Of a stretch of 42,770 nt of DNA, positions 42,055 to 42,770 are shown piece after piece. Position 1 is the first letter of the stretch. Each line of letters starts with the position of its first letter. The stretch is from Calditerrivibrio nitroreducens. GTDB lineage: Bacteria; Chrysiogenota; Deferribacteres; Deferribacterales; Calditerrivibrionaceae. Position numbers and translations under genes: made by a program. The stretch is from assembly GCA_002878065.1 (NCBI GenBank), contig PNIN01000025.1, positions 1-42,770 on the forward strand, read 5' to 3'. Below the pieces are notes generated by a model. That model ran no database searches. It saw only the letters and a list, made by a program, of their open reading frames with translations, and was not told where the DNA came from.

Positions 42055-42705
42055 ATGAACTACTTTGTACATAGTTCGAGTTTTGTGGATGAAAATGTGG
42101 AAATAGGTGATGGTACAAAGATATGGCATTTCTGTCATATTCTACCAGGTACCAGAATAGGTAAAAACTGTTCATTTGGACAGAACTGTATGGTTGGGCC
42201 AAATGTAATTGTGGGGAATAATGTAAAAGTTCAGAATAATGTATCCATTTATGAAGGTCTGATTATCGAAGATGATGTTTTCCTGGGGCCTTCCTGTGTC
42301 CTTACAAACGTTACAAACCCCAGAAGTCAGGTTAACCGTAAAAATTTTTATGAAAAAACGGTTCTTAAAAAGGGTTGTACAATTGGGGCGAATGCCACCA
42401 TCGTTTGCGGTATTACTGTGGGTAGATACGCTTTTATATCAGCTGGAGCTGTGGTGGTGAAAGATGTCCCTGATTACGCACTAATGGTGGGGGTGCCTGC
42501 AAAACAGAGGGGATGGATGAGCAGGCATGGGCATATATTAAAAAACCCAGATAAAGATGGTGTGATGGTTTGTCCCGAAAGTGGGCTCAGGTATAAAGAG
42601 CTGGAGCCTGGCGTTTTGAGATGTCTTGATATCGACGAGGAGGCACCTTTGCCGCCGGATCTTGCGGTGGGGAAACTTTTTTATGACGATTTGAAAAAGA
42701 GATAG
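42055..42705 (+). CDS. wbpD: UDP-2-acetamido-3-amino-2,3-dideoxy-glucuronate N-acetyltransferase (WbpD-like)
   Basis: A 216-residue left-handed beta-helix acetyltransferase using acetyl-CoA to acetylate the 3-amino group of the sugar nucleotide. Hexapeptide repeats run from about residue 12 to 150, and family blocks KIWHFCHILPGTRIG, VQNNVSIYEGLIIEDDVFLGP, LTNVTNPRSQVNR, GATIVCG-like and YALMVGVPAKQRGWMSRHG are present. The C-terminal 50 residues add a CPESGLRY zinc-knuckle-like piece common in WbpD relatives. It comes between a WbpB-like and a WbpI/WecB-like gene, as in O-antigen clusters. Confidence 0.88.
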   Translation: MNYFVHSSSFVDENVEIGDGTKIWHFCHILPGTRIGKNCSFGQNCMVGPNVIVGNNVKVQNNVSIYEGLIIEDDVFLGPSCVLTNVTNPRSQVNRKNFYEKTVLKKGCTIGANATIVCGITVGRYAFISAGAVVVKDVPDYALMVGVPAKQRGWMSRHGHILKNPDKDGVMVCPESGLRYKELEPGVLRCLDIDEEAPLPPDLAVGKLFYDDLKKR

Positions 42706-42713
42706 ATTTAATA

Positions 42714-42770
42714 ATGAAGATATTAACAGTAATTGGTGCGCGTCCGCAGTTTATAAAAGCGGCGGCGGGG
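42714..42770 (+). CDS. Non-hydrolysing UDP-N-acetylglucosamine 2-epimerase family protein (WecB/WbpI), N-terminal fragment
   Basis: Nineteen codons before the window edge read MKILTVIGARPQFIKAAAG, the highly conserved opening of WecB/WbpI 2-epimerases. The context (wbpB- and wbpD-like genes immediately upstream, eight-base gap) favours WbpI, which epimerises UDP-2,3-diacetamido-glucuronate to the mannuronate form, over the general WecB. Confidence 0.78.
   Translation, partial: MKILTVIGARPQFIKAAAG

Noticed and set aside
1-42770. tRNA or rRNA genes, CRISPR arrays, insertion sequences, prophage
   Set aside because: No TPsiC-like arm, regular repeat-spacer pattern, transposase or phage gene was seen on reading. 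A dedicated RNA-gene scan would be needed to exclude small RNAs.

Overview
The window looks like a chromosomal segment of an AT-rich, Gram-negative, probably anaerobic or microaerophilic bacterium. I favour the Deferribacterota (a Calditerrivibrio/Deferribacter-like organism). This is inference from the gene mix and low GC content, not from a marker gene. Gram-negative traits are an outer-surface sugar-nucleotide pathway, a lipoprotein and periplasmic binding proteins. Almost all sequence is coding, many neighbouring genes overlap by 4 bases (ATGA), and I see no insertion sequence, prophage, CRISPR array, tRNA or rRNA.

Layout. (1) 1-5974, minus strand: a tightly coupled operon read as FAD/Fe-S dehydrogenase, secreted helical-repeat protein, miaB, BFN/DUF151 protein, carbon-nitrogen hydrolase (cut by the window edge). 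(2) 6151-12875, plus: larC, a CHASE2 adenylate cyclase, a cation/proton antiporter fused to a PTS EIIA domain, a receiver-like/HATPase protein and an MBL-fold hydrolase. (3) 12987-19326, plus: two tandem FadR-type GntR regulators behind a promoter overlapped by a palindrome, a Ppx/GppA phosphatase, a DUF445 membrane protein, a lipoprotein and an M3 oligopeptidase. (4) 19574-27960, plus: a complete Liv-type ABC transporter (G, H, M, binding protein, F) interleaved with an acyl-CoA synthetase, a PaaK-like protein lacking the usual nucleotide loop, and a CBS-ACT protein. (5) 28175-32593, plus: a 59-residue zinc-ribbon protein, a polar amino acid ABC transporter, and a 2Fe-2S protein with a very degenerate ASKHA-like C-terminus; then tpx. 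(6) 33200-35721, minus: dapF-dapA-dapB. (7) 35881-40983, minus: TPR protein, PAS histidine kinase, NtrC-type regulator. (8) 41073-end, plus: wbpB-, wbpD- and wbpI/wecB-like genes for a diacetamido uronic acid sugar nucleotide.

How the genes may work together. Region 4 couples uptake of a carboxylate or amino acid-like substrate with CoA activation inside the cell. Region 2 couples membrane sensing and cAMP synthesis with ion transport and a partner-switch-like kinase. The FAD dehydrogenase and larC diverge from a shared 176-base spacer, which suggests lactate or another 2-hydroxy acid as a common theme. Region 8 fits synthesis of UDP-2,3-diacetamido-2,3-dideoxy-mannuronic acid for a surface polysaccharide.

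The least conventional items are the ferredoxin/degenerate-ASKHA protein and its transporter and zinc-ribbon neighbours, the P-loop-less PaaK-like protein in the Liv operon, two candidate leaderless genes, and an overlapping bidirectional promoter at about 41009-41060.
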